Below are positions 43,164 to 54,204 of a DNA stretch of 64,000 nucleotides, piece after piece. Origin of the DNA: Nothopassalora personata (taxonomy: Eukaryota; Ascomycota; Dothideomycetes; Mycosphaerellales; Mycosphaerellaceae). The DNA lies in the NCBI GenBank assembly GCA_033816765.1, contig CM066298.1:1984001-2048000 (forward strand), given 5' to 3'. The notes below the pieces were generated by a model, which saw only the letters and a list, made by a program, of their open reading frames with translations, was not told the DNA's origin and did not search any database. The number at the start of each line of letters is the position of its first letter. The stretch's first letter is position 1. Both the position numbers and the translations under genes were made by a program.

Positions 43164-44369
43164 TCAAAGTCCATTCCCCGCTAGGTTATCGTGAATGTGC
43201 TTGTACGCCTCGTTCGCCGAGTAATGCAGATTCAGTCCATGCCCAGTGTGAGGCGCAAGATACCAGCTCGAATTCCGCGCCGCAGGAAAGAATACCTCCT
43301 TGACCCCCGCAACAAGATTCTCGGGAAACAGGCAGTTTCCCCAACAGTTCGGCAAGTCGTTCAAGCCGTTGACTACATCTATCGGGCCAGTGAAGTTGGC
43401 TGCAGGCTCTGGCTTGCCAAAGTTTATCTGCTCACCCAGTGTTATAGTCTGCTTGGTACGTTCGGCAAGCTCGAGGATTGCTGGATCGAAACCTGGTGCA
43501 CGGAAGAAGAAGCTTTGCAGATTCTTGATATTGTCATTGGTTGCATAGCCTGCAGGAAGTCCGGCGAAGCGAGATGGTTGGTTCTGCGAGGCGATGGAAA
43601 ACCCATAGGCAGCGCTTGCAATCGGGATACCAGTGAGCGAAGTAGACCAGCCAGTGAGTACCACGGCATCGTAGTCTCCAGGGTATGCAGCTGCCACGCC
43701 AATCGTACTAACACTGCCGTAGGAGTGCCCGACGCCTATGACCTTATCGAACGCATAACCTCCGAAGCTCTTGTCACGAAGCAGCTTGATAAGCTCGTGG
43801 GCGATCGCGAGCTGAAGGCCTATCTGCACTGTCTGAACTGGATCAGGATGATCAGATAGACCCACGCCCAGACGATCATAGAGGAATGTGGCATAGTCTC
43901 TCTCGGCGGCGTAGTCGATGTATGAGTATTCTGGGGCAAAGTTCCAGTAGTTGCGATCGAAACCCGCGCCGTGGATCAAGAATTGGACCGTAGATACATT
44001 CGATGCATGTATCGGGAAGCAGATCTGGGAGTAGATGCCATGCGTTCCGCTGACTTTCGTCAGGCCGCCATCGAGCTCTTCAGCCAGAGTGGAGTTGACC
44101 TGGAAGAGCTCCGTTGCCAGCTCTGTGACCACCGTTTGTTTCGCTGGCTCCTCAAGTTTGATCATGTGGTTATTGGCTGAGGGGGTGATATCCAGAGTAC
44201 CCTGCACGCATACAGCTTTCCCGCCCTTCGACAATATGACATTCGGGTCTTGGAAGGCCTTCGCATATCTTTCGAGAGCGTGCGGTACGATCATGGTGGG
44301 TTGGATCGAGGGTGCTGCCGATACAAGTTGACCAACCAACGACAGCGCAAGGATGCCCGTGCGATGCAT
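43164..44369 (-). CDS. Secreted alpha/beta hydrolase, paralogue
   Basis: One exon, ATG 44369, 401 residues. Signal peptide to about residue 19 (LVSAAPS). LIHGAGFDRNYWNF forms the oxyanion loop, YDRLGVGLSDHPD the following strand, GHSYGS holds nucleophile Ser216, and HTGHGLN the catalytic His (about 377). Aligns with the 41344 gene over its length but lacks its intron. The pair is inverted and tail-to-tail, as after an inverted duplication, but divergence looks old. Multiple glycosylation sites fit secretion. Substrate unknown. Confidence 0.92.
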   Translation of the reverse strand: MHRTGILALSLVGQLVSAAPSIQPTMIVPHALERYAKAFQDPNVILSKGGKAVCVQGTLDITPSANNHMIKLEEPAKQTVVTELATELFQVNSTLAEELDGGLTKVSGTHGIYSQICFPIHASNVSTVQFLIHGAGFDRNYWNFAPEYSYIDYAAERDYATFLYDRLGVGLSDHPDPVQTVQIGLQLAIAHELIKLLRDKSFGGYAFDKVIGVGHSYGSVSTIGVAAAYPGDYDAVVLTGWSTSLTGIPIASAAYGFSIASQNQPSRFAGLPAGYATNDNIKNLQSFFFRAPGFDPAILELAERTKQTITLGEQINFGKPEPAANFTGPIDVVNGLNDLPNCWGNCLFPENLVAGVKEVFFPAARNSSWYLAPHTGHGLNLHYSANEAYKHIHDNLAGNGL

Positions 44370-45460
44370 TGTCGTGATGTTCCGAAGTCGAGTAACCTCT
44401 TTGAGTGGGTCTAATGGGTATTTGAGCTAGCAACTGCTGTCAAAGGTACAGCGAGTGCGGAAGTCAATCTGCTGGATTTGCACTCCCATATATAGAATAT
44501 GCGACAGGACTGTTGTACTGCGTTAGAGCGTCGCGTCGCCCTTCATTTCGCACAGCCCTTCAACTTGAACCATGAATTCTTTGAAGGCCAGTGGAAGCTG
44601 ACCAAGGCAAAAGGATCTGAGTATAATTTCGTTCGTCGATGCATGTTGGGATGGAACGAAAGCGAGATTGGGAGAAATTGCTCCACAGTATTGATTTATG
44701 GAAACGGACAGTGTCTGTCAGCGAAGCTGATACATGGTGGAACGAAAGCGAGAAGGGTGCGCAGATGCTCGAGTGGCCGTTACACCCTAGACGAATCATC
44801 GCACACCAGGTGTCTATGGCGTCAAGATTTCTGAATGCTGTCAGCTATGATCGTGGCAAAACTTGAAAGCTACACCGACCTTGCCTACTTTATGGACAGA
44901 CTGGAGCGACCACCAAAGCCCGGAACGACGGTCTACAAACAAAGACACGGTGTAAGCGTTGAGAGCTTCCTGGGATGCATTACTTCGATGAGTCGTCAAC
45001 GGCTATTGTATGACAGCATCTCTCCTGTGGCTCGGCGGTGAAGCGATAACATCTTGCACGTCAGCTCTTGTCTCTTGAACGCGGCATCGTGCAAACCGCT
45101 GCAGTCAACTTCCGTCTGCGGGAAGATTCATCACAGCTCCGTTGGGATACGTCGCTAGCTCTCCACCCTCTCTGGATCGACGGCTCGCTACCGAGCGTCT
45201 GCTTGAAGTTGTGTTGTTTGCCGCGTTTGCCGGGGCAGTTCTGCAAGCCTCAGATAGCAGGGACGCCAACTTCAAGCTGGACTGCCGCTGGCCGCTGCAT
45301 CATGGGGACGGCAGCCAGTGCGTAGCTGGAAAGTGATGTATCGACGTTTGAATGGGGGAACGCTGTTCATCTTTCACGACTGCCTTGAAGGTATCGGCAG
45401 AGTAGGTAGAACTTTCCTCATACGGTCATCTCCGGAGAGATACTGTATGAGGTCTGATTG
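44370..45460. other. Intergenic, no gene recognised
   Basis: The part near 44370 is the hydrolase promoter; the part near 45460 is the 3' region of the bZIP gene. A plus-strand frame around 45068-45336 has protein-like stretches in two frames but no ATG and no known relative. Confidence 0.35.
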
Positions 45461-46932
45461 TCACGGATCAGGCCACTGGTTGAGGCCGGCTTCGTGAGAC
45501 AGCGTAAAAGGGTCCATGGCGTACTGTGACGGTGTGACCTCGTTTGCCATCCCCATGTCAAAGTTCTGTATCCAGCCTCCCACTTGACGATCACCCTGCA
45601 GCATGCTTTCGAGGGTCGGGATGTCGAGGTTTGATGTGTGGCCCAGTTCTCCATCGACCACTCGAATAACCTCCTCGTCGATTGAATCATCACTCTCAGA
45701 TCCTGCGAGAGAAGGCTGTTGCGTGCAAGACTGCATTGGAGCTGCCTGTGCCAGACTCGGATGCACATAGTACGGGATCAGATCATTGTGTAGCATCCGG
45801 AAGGACGAGCCATCGGTACAGCTTCGGATGAAGCTTTCTGAGAACGAGTAAATGCCAGTGGACCGGTTCACTCTGTACATGTCCCGTAAGTCGTATTCCC
45901 AGGCGAAGCGGAAACTCTTCACGAAAGCGATGGAAGCCACTCCGGTGCACTTGCCTATACCTTGCACGAGTAGGTGATTCCGTACAGCTGGCCATCCGAA
46001 GTAGTCCACCACAGGGGGCCGCTGTCTACGAGTCTTCTGATACTCGGTCGGCGCCATGAATGACGAGATCTCGCGTTGTTGCTGATTCTTGGGATTTATC
46101 TTATGAAGCATGGTGTTGCGCATCTGCCATAAAGTGGCGAGTCGTTCGCCTTGGCCAGCGCGGTACCAAAGGCCTTCGTCGTATGCACGAATGAAGCGCC
46201 ACACGATGTCGAAGTGATGAATTCTTTCCGCGGCATCCCATCCTTGTATGATAGCCCGGACCAAGATGTCCTCGTCTTCTTGCGGTGACGAAAGATTGTC
46301 GGATGTCTGCTCGACTTTCTTGATCGCACTGTTGAGGCGGAGGACGTAAGTACAGTCTTCGGTCTCTTCGCAAACTACATTCTCTCCAAGAACACTGAGA
46401 TTGCGAGCCGTGGATGTGGCGGACGGCGTCTGTCGTCTTGGCTCCTCGCGTCGTGGTAGCTTTGGCACCTCGTTGATCCATCTGGGACCTTCTATGGACC
46501 ACTGGTCCTCGCTAGGGGAATCCGATGCGTCGCGAGCAGAGAAGGGAATGCGCGCAGAGCTGTCGCCGAACATCGACTCTACAACAGAGCCTTCCGCTTT
46601 CAAGCGAGGCGGACGAGAGTCGTCCGACGAAGATGCATCGCCTTTCGAGGCCTCCTGAACTAGAGCGCGGATCTTGTTCAGCAGTCCTTGTAGGCCATCG
46701 ATCTCTTCGGCTTGTTTCGATGCGTGTTGGGCCAAGTAGGTGGCCCTGTCGTCCCCAGTGCTGCTAGTGAGATCTGCTACAGTCTTCTCCAGGTGGCTAC
46801 CATATCGTCAGGACCTTACGATACACATCTCAGGACGACTTCTTACGCAATATACGCCTTTGTCTTTGCCCTGCTAGCTCTCTGCGCTTCTCTGTCGTGA
46901 GCGCGCTTACGTTCAATGCGACACGAACTCAT
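45461..46932 (-). CDS. bZIP transcription factor with DUF3425-like C-terminal domain
   Basis: Exon 1 46932-46847 and exon 2 46796-45461, joined over a 50-bp intron (GTAAGA..GGTAG), give 473 residues. The short first exon holds the basic region (RKRAHDREAQRASRAKTKAYI, residues 8-28), and the splice continues it into the zipper AHLEKTVADL and the heptads to about residue 75. An acidic/serine linker follows, then a DUF3425-like domain at about 300-370: GWPAVRNHLLVQGIGKCTGV, SFRFAWEYDLRDMYRVN and YSFSESFIR. This is the standard build of a large fungal bZIP group linked to stress or secondary metabolism. The basic region has Asp13 where most bZIP proteins have Asn, a known variant of this group. 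Confidence 0.92.
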
Positions 46933-47685
46933 GGTGACAGCGTTGGTCTATGTATGGACTCTCACTTGCAGACGGAGTGTGATGATGAAGAAAGAAAATG
47001 ACTACCGCTTCATCTCCACCAACCGTCGTGTACCACTGCGGGGATGATGGTCGATGCCGGGTGAACGATATAATCCGTCGTAGTCCCTGCGATGTGCTGC
47101 CGAACGATGTCCAGCTATGGCCTCCCCTCAACGGTTCTGAGCACCATGATGTTACGGCCGGGAATACATGGCCATCAGAATGTTATCGTTTCCTTAGCCG
47201 AGGTTATGCAGGAGTACCCTCTTTTCCTCCGCTTCCTGAAGCTAGTGTTGCTTTCGCACTTGTGCCTACTGACCCTGCAGCGTTCGCACTTCTTGAGCAG
47301 CTCGCCGGTGGCGACACTATCACATGCGTCGGTCTCGTCTAGCATGCGGTCAGCAAGCGCGTCGCAAGCGGCGAGCGTGGCGAATCCTTACTGCGCGCGA
47401 AGTACGGCAAGCAGCGCAGACACATCTTAATGTCTACGTTTAGGCGCTTAGCTGGAGATGACTTTGGGGTCTGCGGCCCCAATGCGCTGCTTCTTAAACC
47501 CTCGAGTTGGTCGACCGGGCAACTACAACTTCGACCACTTACACCCTAATAACGACACGCACGCGATACGTAGGCGATCCGCACAAGCACCGGAACCAGC
47601 GAGAAGCAGATAGAACTACTATATAGAACCCTCCTTAAGCTGCGAGCTAAGGGCAGCTCGTCCTAGAAGGGGAGGCAGTTGTAAG
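46933..47685. other. Intergenic, one doubtful ORF
   Basis: A 114-codon plus frame with a real ATG (46998-47342) starts only 65 bp from the divergent bZIP start and shows no known domain; I do not call it. The rest, up to the retroelement fragment, shows nothing. Confidence 0.3.
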
Positions 47686-47762
47686 GGCAGCCCATAGCTA
47701 AACCTTACATGTAATACACGGCCAGGCCCGGCTTAGCAAGCCGCACGTAACGCGCACATAGT
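47686..47762 (+). mobile_element. Short Gypsy protease fragment
   Basis: About 75 bases match 11743-11818 of the RIP-mutated Gypsy fragment. Where that copy has TA, this one often has CA or CG (GGCAGCCCATAGC here, GGTAGCCTATAGC there; CGCACGTAACGCGCACAT here, CGTACGTAACGCGTATAC there), so it is closer to the original sequence. Far too short to code. Confidence 0.6.
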
Positions 47763-47770
47763 TTTTGCAG

Positions 47771-47869
47771 GCCAAGAACATTGACACCACGGCTGCTGAT
47801 CGCGCCTTCTTGCCGGCCGCCATGCGCGGCGAGTATGATGAGGACGATGATGAGGGGGATGAGGAGTGA
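47771..47869 (+). pseudogene. Orphan 3'-terminal exon of an unidentified gene
   Basis: A splice acceptor (TTTTTGCAG at 47762-47770) precedes 33 in-frame codons, AKNIDTTAADRAFLPAAMRG and an acidic tail ending at TGA 47869, with T-rich sequence after. The retroelement fragment takes the place of the upstream intron and exons, so the gene seems truncated by transposon activity. The parent protein is not recognised. Confidence 0.4.
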
Positions 47870-47953
47870 GCGCCCCAAGGGGTCTTGCTTCTGTTTTTGT
47901 TTTTGTTTGTAGATGCGTAATCTTCTCTGCCCCCAACCTTTGGGTACAGGTCG

Positions 47954-48358
47954 CTACTGAGCGTCCTTACATGTGCTCCACGCGGAGCTTCCCGAATCGC
48001 AGAACTGGCAAACTCGACCCATTTTGGGCGTAAAGACGTCAAGGAAGTGCGTGTCGTTGCGAACTTGGCCAAAGGTGGATTGCAAGATGTGTTCGCCTCA
48101 GGCGTGAGTATCCATGTCCAGACGCGCAACAAGGCGTGAATGGTCCTTGAGCCAGACAGGGCCTGCGATACGCATTTCGTCAATCGGGACGGAAGGACCA
48201 CTGATGATGTGAGTCTTATCCCTCCACCGAATCTGGAAATGTTGGTGCGGGAAATTGTATGCAAGTCCAAGGTTGTGGAGTTCGAGGGCAAGGGCGCTTG
48301 AGCCCTGGGAGGATGTTGAAGAGGGAAATCCTGAACGCAGACAACCGCTCATAGGCAA
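47954..48358 (-). pseudogene. Relic of an uncharacterised gene, one stop
   Basis: Minus frame from 48358 reads protein-like (LGLAYNFPHQHFQIRW, PVWLKDHSRLVARLDMDTHA), meets a single TGA at about 48098, and goes on in the same frame to TAG at 47954 (GEHILQSTFGQVRNDTHFLD). TGA from CGA is the C-to-T change made by RIP. No start or 5' part is visible. Not recognised. Confidence 0.4.
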
Positions 48359-51121
48359 GTCTCAGTGCGTGGATTGAGCAAGAAGTATTTAGAGATGGTC
48401 CGACTGTACAAGGAGCTTACGTACTTATGGAGCCTGACCAAGAAGTATTTCTATCGCTTTTCGCGTCGGCCTCATTGCATCCCTACAATTACTGAGACTG
48501 CCAGATCGGAATTCTAGCATATGACGGACGATGACGACTTGTGGCGATTCCAGGCTGTCTTATCATACACCGTGCTCTCTTAAAGCACTTTGAAGCATGT
48601 GACGGCCCTGCTGGCGGATTCCGCGCGAAGCGGTTCCGGCATGGGAGACGAACGCTGTGCAAGATGCGAGCAATGCTGGGACTGCTTTGGGCCGTAGTCG
48701 GAGAAGACCTCTCCCAGCAAAAAGTGAAGCAACTTGCTTTTCCCTGCGTAGAGCAGGAAACTCTACTTCGGTGTCATCTTTACTGCATTCTGGATATGAT
48801 AGCGTCAGCTCGACCGAACGATACGCTAGCTGCGATCTCCACGCTAATCCACCACCAATGACAGTTCCTGACACTTTCGATTTTCCCTGCCTACGATCTT
48901 TCCGCCGGGGACGTAAAACTCTCTAGAGTCTCTAGGAGCATCCTGATGGGGCCGGACGATATCATAGACAGTAACACGGAAGTCATTGACATAAAGTCTG
49001 GACCCTTCAGTGTCTCTATCAAAGATCCACAATATGTACTTTCGACGGAGATCTCTCACGTGGATATTTTCCTCAGGGCGGCAAGTAGTGGGGAAATTTG
49101 AGGAATAAGTAGTGAGGAATCAGAGATGGAGAACCTCACGTACGGATTGGCTGTGCGAATCGGAAGTGGTGTTGGAGTAACGATCGGTTCCAAAGCAAAC
49201 AACTGAGAGAGATTGAGCTTCTTGATGACAATGAGGAAGGCACTCGAGCTTGATGAAGGACGACGCTATTGCTCTGTGCGTATTGCTCACGGCATAGAAC
49301 TTGGTAGGGATGGTCGCAGTGGGAGACAGAGCCCCGTAGCTCATGCACTGTTCCTTGGGCTATTAATCGGCTCACGGATCGTCTGCACAATTTCGTGTGA
49401 AACGTTCTCGGCATCGAGTCTTGTCACTAATGAAACAATGTCCGGTATTGCTGTCGTGAACGTTATGCTCCCTGTGATGGAAAGCATGGATATGGGCGCG
49501 ACTTTATTGGTGGTCAGGCTTTGCACTTTAGGCTAAATGACCATGCGGACATTACCGCGCTCTTTCACGTGCGCCAGTGAAGGACGACCTGCCCGGATTC
49601 TCGAAGTAACCTCAGCGTCCAAACATCGTAGCAACACGATAAACACAAGTCGATAGTCTCTGAGCGGATACGAATCTTCACTGATTACTACATCGATATG
49701 CGAAAGCTATGGTCCATGACAAGCATCTGGCCACGCTCTGTGGCACAACGCGTGAGAGCGCGTTCGAAACAAGGCGACACGTTACTTACGCTACAGTATA
49801 AGAAAACATACCTTGGGTCTTTCTCTTTCTGTGCTGCACGCCTTACGGAAATACACCCGTGACGATAAGGAGCATTGGAAATATTGTTGCCCATGAGGAC
49901 GACTTCTCGAAGCGGTCTTGCATCAAGCCTCACCGACCTAACAGAGCCGTCGATAATGCCTTGTAAAGTCAAGTCAGCTCTCACGGCTACCCGACTACTA
50001 TCCTCAGAAGCTCCAGCAGTATCCAGCAACGCGGGTCCTGTGGCATCGGCTATACCGATATCGTACTACCCTCCGTACCCAGGCCATACTTCGGTCCAAC
50101 GGCACGATCAGGGCCTTAGTATTACGCCGTCCCAGGATACCCTCATTATTCAGCGCCTTCAATCAAGCCTGCCACTGGCCCTCGTAACGCCATCTACTTT
50201 CTCACGCAACATGAAGATGGGAAGCACATGGTCTGAAGGGGATATGGTACGTATAACTCCCGCGAGATAGACTGCAGCAGAAGTCAACGGCGGAGAAGAA
50301 CAGGATGTGAGTACGAATCTCCTCCCACTGGAGGCATGTCATACAAGAACGAACGACCAATCCATAACGACAACGTATAATGTTCAAGAACACGAGATGA
50401 CCACTCGTAAGGCCTCGTGAAGACGCAGAGGATAGCACTGGCGAGAGCGAGGACGACCCGGGTGCATCTGGAAGATAAAAATTGGAGTTGCGAACGGTAG
50501 GTTCTAGACCCTGACGCTTCGGAATCTACTACTCCACTGCGATGTATATCCTGCGTCGCGCGCAGTACACCTGTAGTGTCTCAGATGTAATCGAGGAGGT
50601 CCTCGCGAGCATTTCAAAAATCGCAAACGATGTTACACCTCTATCATGATCACCCATCGAGGCGGACCCCACCGAGGTACGCTGTCATGCAAGAATGGAA
50701 AGACGTCGTCACATGGAGAGATCAGGCTGATTGATCACTTCACGATGTTCTAGAAATCTACGAAAACCAGAAGCTCCCCCCAGCCACGATTGGACTCTTT
50801 CGAAAAGAGGGAACTCTCAGACCACCACACTTCACAGCGTCGCAATACGCCCAATCCAACGTCCGACAACTGCAGACATGGCGCGTCCACGACGCCAAGA
50901 ACTCTAGAGGGCAAAGTGTAAGACAAGAGCAGACCTGCTACCATTCCTGCAATCGAGCCGTCGTCACGCGGTGTGCCTCTCTCTGCGAAGTGGCAGGCAT
51001 CACTGTTACTAGAATTTCTCCAAGATACTTGCAGATGATGGGTGAGTGAGGTTTAGACCAACTAATCACAAGATCTTCGCTGCACTGATAGATTATTCCC
51101 CAGGGCAGACTCAGAACCATC
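48359..51121. other. 2.8 kb without confident genes
   Basis: Short frames only. The best is a minus frame at 49688-50029 (LREVVLMGNNISNAPYRHG) with a possible intron (GTATGT at about 49812), but no ATG and no known relative. No repeats or RNA genes are recognised. Confidence 0.35.
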
Positions 51122-52306
51122 CTATAGCGCACCATCCGCCCGCTGCACCCAAGCGCAATTACACTCACCACACTCCCCCGCATGCTCCCTCAGCTCCATC
51201 TCCGTCGGCAGCGTCACAAAACAGCTAGGCGGCACGGGCGCATCCAGCGCCGTCATCGCTGTCAACTCCGCTCCCGAATCTTCCCACCCCTTGACTTTCT
51301 TGCCTCGTCTCTGACTCTGCAGCCAGCAGCACAAAGCCGGCAGTCGAAACACCACTTTCCCAATCTTGTTGATATCCCTCATCCCAAACCGGCTGGGACC
51401 CCAAAACTCCCGGCGATGCGTGGCGATCTGGCCGAAGACTTGCCTCAGCGCGTCTATAGCCTGGTGATGGTCTGCATCGTTCTGCTTGAGGAAGGAATCG
51501 CTTTCTGCAAAGAGGTTGAAAGCCATGGGCGCCTGAAGACGCGGTTTCCTGGGAGCATCTAGTGGCGGGTCCGGTGATGGTAGTAGAGCAGGCCTGATCG
51601 AGACGCTGACCGCGACGCCCTCGAAGTGGAAATAAAGCTCGTGGAGGAAGCCGCAATATGCATCGCCCAGGAACTCGAGGAAGCAGGTCCATTTCTTGAC
51701 CGCAGAAGTAGGGTCCGCGGCCAGTCTCGAGACATTGATGATGAACTGGGTGTCTTTGAGGAAGTGTTGCTTGTATGATTCGGCATCTTCGATATTTGTC
51801 CATTCTCCGTCGAAGCGGAGCAGCTGCGCTGGATCAATGGCGTGCACGTGGGCAGACTCGATGTATGAGACGATATCTCGAACGTCTTGCGGTAAGAACT
51901 TGTGGAAGTCGTGTCGGAAAGACTGCGCCGTGAGCTCCAGGATATCCGGGTCTTAGTTGGTGACCGCCGGGATCTTCCTTATATGGCATTCGTGATGATG
52001 CGCTAGAATTGCCGCAGACCGTATCTTGTTGAGGTATTGCTCTTCCTTGCTGCTTGGCCCTCCACCGCAAGCATCTTCGAGTAATTCCCAGGCCAACGGC
52101 ATGATGATCGGAAGGTCACCAGGACATCCGAGGCATTCCAATAACCTCCTCGTTCGGGTTGAATATATAAGTGCCGCAAAGACAGGATAAATTTTGAGGA
52201 TAAGCTGGACAGCACAAACAAACGACCAACCTATCTTTGCTTGATGACCACAGGCAGCTACACCAAACAGCTGATCCACAGCCGCGCTGGCGCATTCGTT
52301 GAACAT
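51122..52306 (-). pseudogene. Uncharacterised gene split by one in-frame TAA
   Basis: ATG 52306 opens a frame of 395 codons ending at 51122, interrupted only by TAA at 51953-51955 (..KIPAVTN-stop-DPDILELTAQ..). The same frame goes on for 277 codons without another stop, and CAA-to-TAA is a C-to-T change. The distal part has RFDGEWTNIEDAESY, FWGPSRFGMRDINKIG and a Cys pattern HAGECGECNC near the end. No known domain. Alternatives: an intron I missed, a sequencing error, or stop-codon readthrough. Confidence 0.5.
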
Positions 52307-52865
52307 TACGGCTGTGCATTGAAGTTCACATGGTGATTGTGCTGCAGTGAATGTGAGGCGGACGGGTACGTGATGCTGTATGACTGCGTGTCAACCCTTA
52401 GAGGTGCTCCTGGTCGCTGTTTGCATCACACACTCCAGGACGTGCGCATCCTAGCAAAGCCATGACTGGAGTGCGAAATCGACAGTGTTGAACGCAAGAG
52501 CATGTGTTTCTTTCCTGGCACTGCCAAGCACGGACCCGGGACATTTCAGGACGTCAGGGCAACTTAGGCCCTTGGCACATATTCGTCGCTAAACCTCATG
52601 AGAAGCTGAGTCTCAGATGTTGCCGCAAAGCTGGAGCGGCCTTTACAACCTTGCTCGATATGCCTCGTCCAAAGCTCGGCTGAAAGTAAGATATCGATTA
52701 TCGTGAAGAAGCTAGCCTCTGATCTGTAGAATGTCGTTGTGCTCGTCAAGTTTGGTGCGGATTTCTCCGCCAGCAGAGACTGACCGCCATTCGTAATCGC
52801 GCTTCTTCTGTGTATCTCAGTACTCAATGATGTCCACATGGTGACCGCAAGTCGCCGGGATGATC
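52307..52865. other. Intergenic, no gene seen
   Basis: A minus-strand frame at 52564-52839 has no ATG or known similarity; it could be more of the HET relic 3' part. Confidence 0.3.
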
Positions 52866-53530
52866 TCAGCCCAATTTGGGGACTTGGCTCGGAATCATTG
52901 CGCCGAAGTCTGAGGAGTGATTCGTGATAGTCGCGGAGACACGTATCTGCCGAGTGTTGTACGAGAGGGCAGTATTGACACTGCCCTTTGCCAGCTCTAG
53001 CAGTCTACCATGCAAGGCGCCATATTCAGAAGTGAACCCTTGCGGGAACTTCGCTGATACCAAGGAAAGCGTACACGCGATCCAGAGGGTTTTGACATGC
53101 CGAATGTAGGTACCGGCTTAAGTTGCGTATCAAGGATGAACGGCCGGATAGCTCCAAATGCAAAAGGTTTTGATGATCCAAGCAGGTCACTTGAGAGTAA
53201 AGCTGGGCGCCAAAGGTGTCCATATATTCGGCACGATGGCCATCCAAAATGCATTGTATCGCCGTGCAAGCAGTGCCCTCGACGTCGCCTCAAGACTTCC
53301 GTCCGCAAGCACGACTCACCAGCTAGTGACGCGCACTCCGACTCCTCGGCGTCACCGAGCCGAATGATCCAAAGCGAATGCCTGTTCACAAAGCAGCGAC
53401 TTGATGTCCACGCTCCCAAGTGTCGTTCCGGTCGATGCCGACAGCATCAAGCCAGACAGTGCGAGCGGCCATGCCCTCCTCGTCGGTAATGCGCTGGCGG
53501 GTGCGTCTCAAAGGCTGTATCGAGACTCGG
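52866..53530 (-). pseudogene. HET-domain (heterokaryon incompatibility) gene relic
   Basis: HET signatures appear in order on the minus strand but in different frames: ARTVWLDAVGIDRNDTWERG at about 53470-53410 (consensus WIDAICINQxDxxER), IIRLGDAEESECA at about 53370-53330, then NPLDRVYAFLGI at about 53070-53035, then SEYGALHGRLLELAKGS. Frame changes and stops divide it, and the N- and C-terminal parts are missing. Living HET proteins trigger cell death after fusion of unlike hyphae; this one cannot be functional as read. Cys and Asn of the first motif are changed to Gly and Asp. Confidence 0.65.
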
Positions 53531-54204
53531 GGTTATACTCATGGTATGGTCATGGAAGGTAATGATTGCCGCATTTTAACACCGAGTGGTTCAAACCATT
53601 CATGGAAGACGATGCCAGATCGATAACAAGCACGCGTATAGTCCGGAAATTGTTGAGTGGGTGTCTCGTATGAAGATCCTGGTCGTTGTTCGCGAGATCG
53701 GTGGTGGTTATCGGGTGCTGCTCCAGTCGTGACGTCCGGCCATGAGTAATGGCAGCAGCGGCCAAGTACATATGGATCGTGTGTGGGTTTGCGAATGCTG
53801 AGACGCATGCCAGCTCGCACAGCCACTACATAGGCATTCGTCGCGAGCCAGGAGAAGCGTGGTCTGTTCCGGCGGCGAGGCAGTACTTGCATTTCCATGC
53901 ATCATTGCGGTATGATGATGCCCAAGATTAGTGCGCTCCGACGAGCTCGAAGAAGACTGAACTATGCTTTTAACGACCACCATGTACTAGGTCGTACAAG
54001 AATCTGCAGCTCTACCAACGCCACGCTTGCTCGGGTATAGAACATGCATTGAAACAAAGCCGCATTGTACAGTGCTGTAGTTCCTCCATCCGCTTTCGAC
54101 ATGATACATACTGAACATACACAACGGTGGCATCCATCGCTCAAACTCCGTCATGATATGTGCAGCGTGCCACCTGTGCCGACCGTCGGTACCGCTTCAA
54201 GTAA
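53531..54204. other. Intergenic, no gene seen
   Basis: A minus-strand 119-codon frame (53539-53898) uses no ATG and resembles nothing known. The 3' UTR of the aquaporin gene lies next to 54204. Confidence 0.35.

Noticed and set aside
43191..43859. 222-codon plus-strand frame
   Set aside because: Lies wholly antisense to the well-supported alpha/beta hydrolase and has no start ATG context or domain.
46998..47342. 114-codon plus-strand ORF with ATG
   Set aside because: Starts 65 bp from the divergent bZIP ATG, leaves little room for promoters, and has no domain or homologue I know.
49688..50029. Uncharacterised minus-strand gene
   Set aside because: Protein-like in part and with a possible intron, but no ATG and no known relative; left as unassigned.
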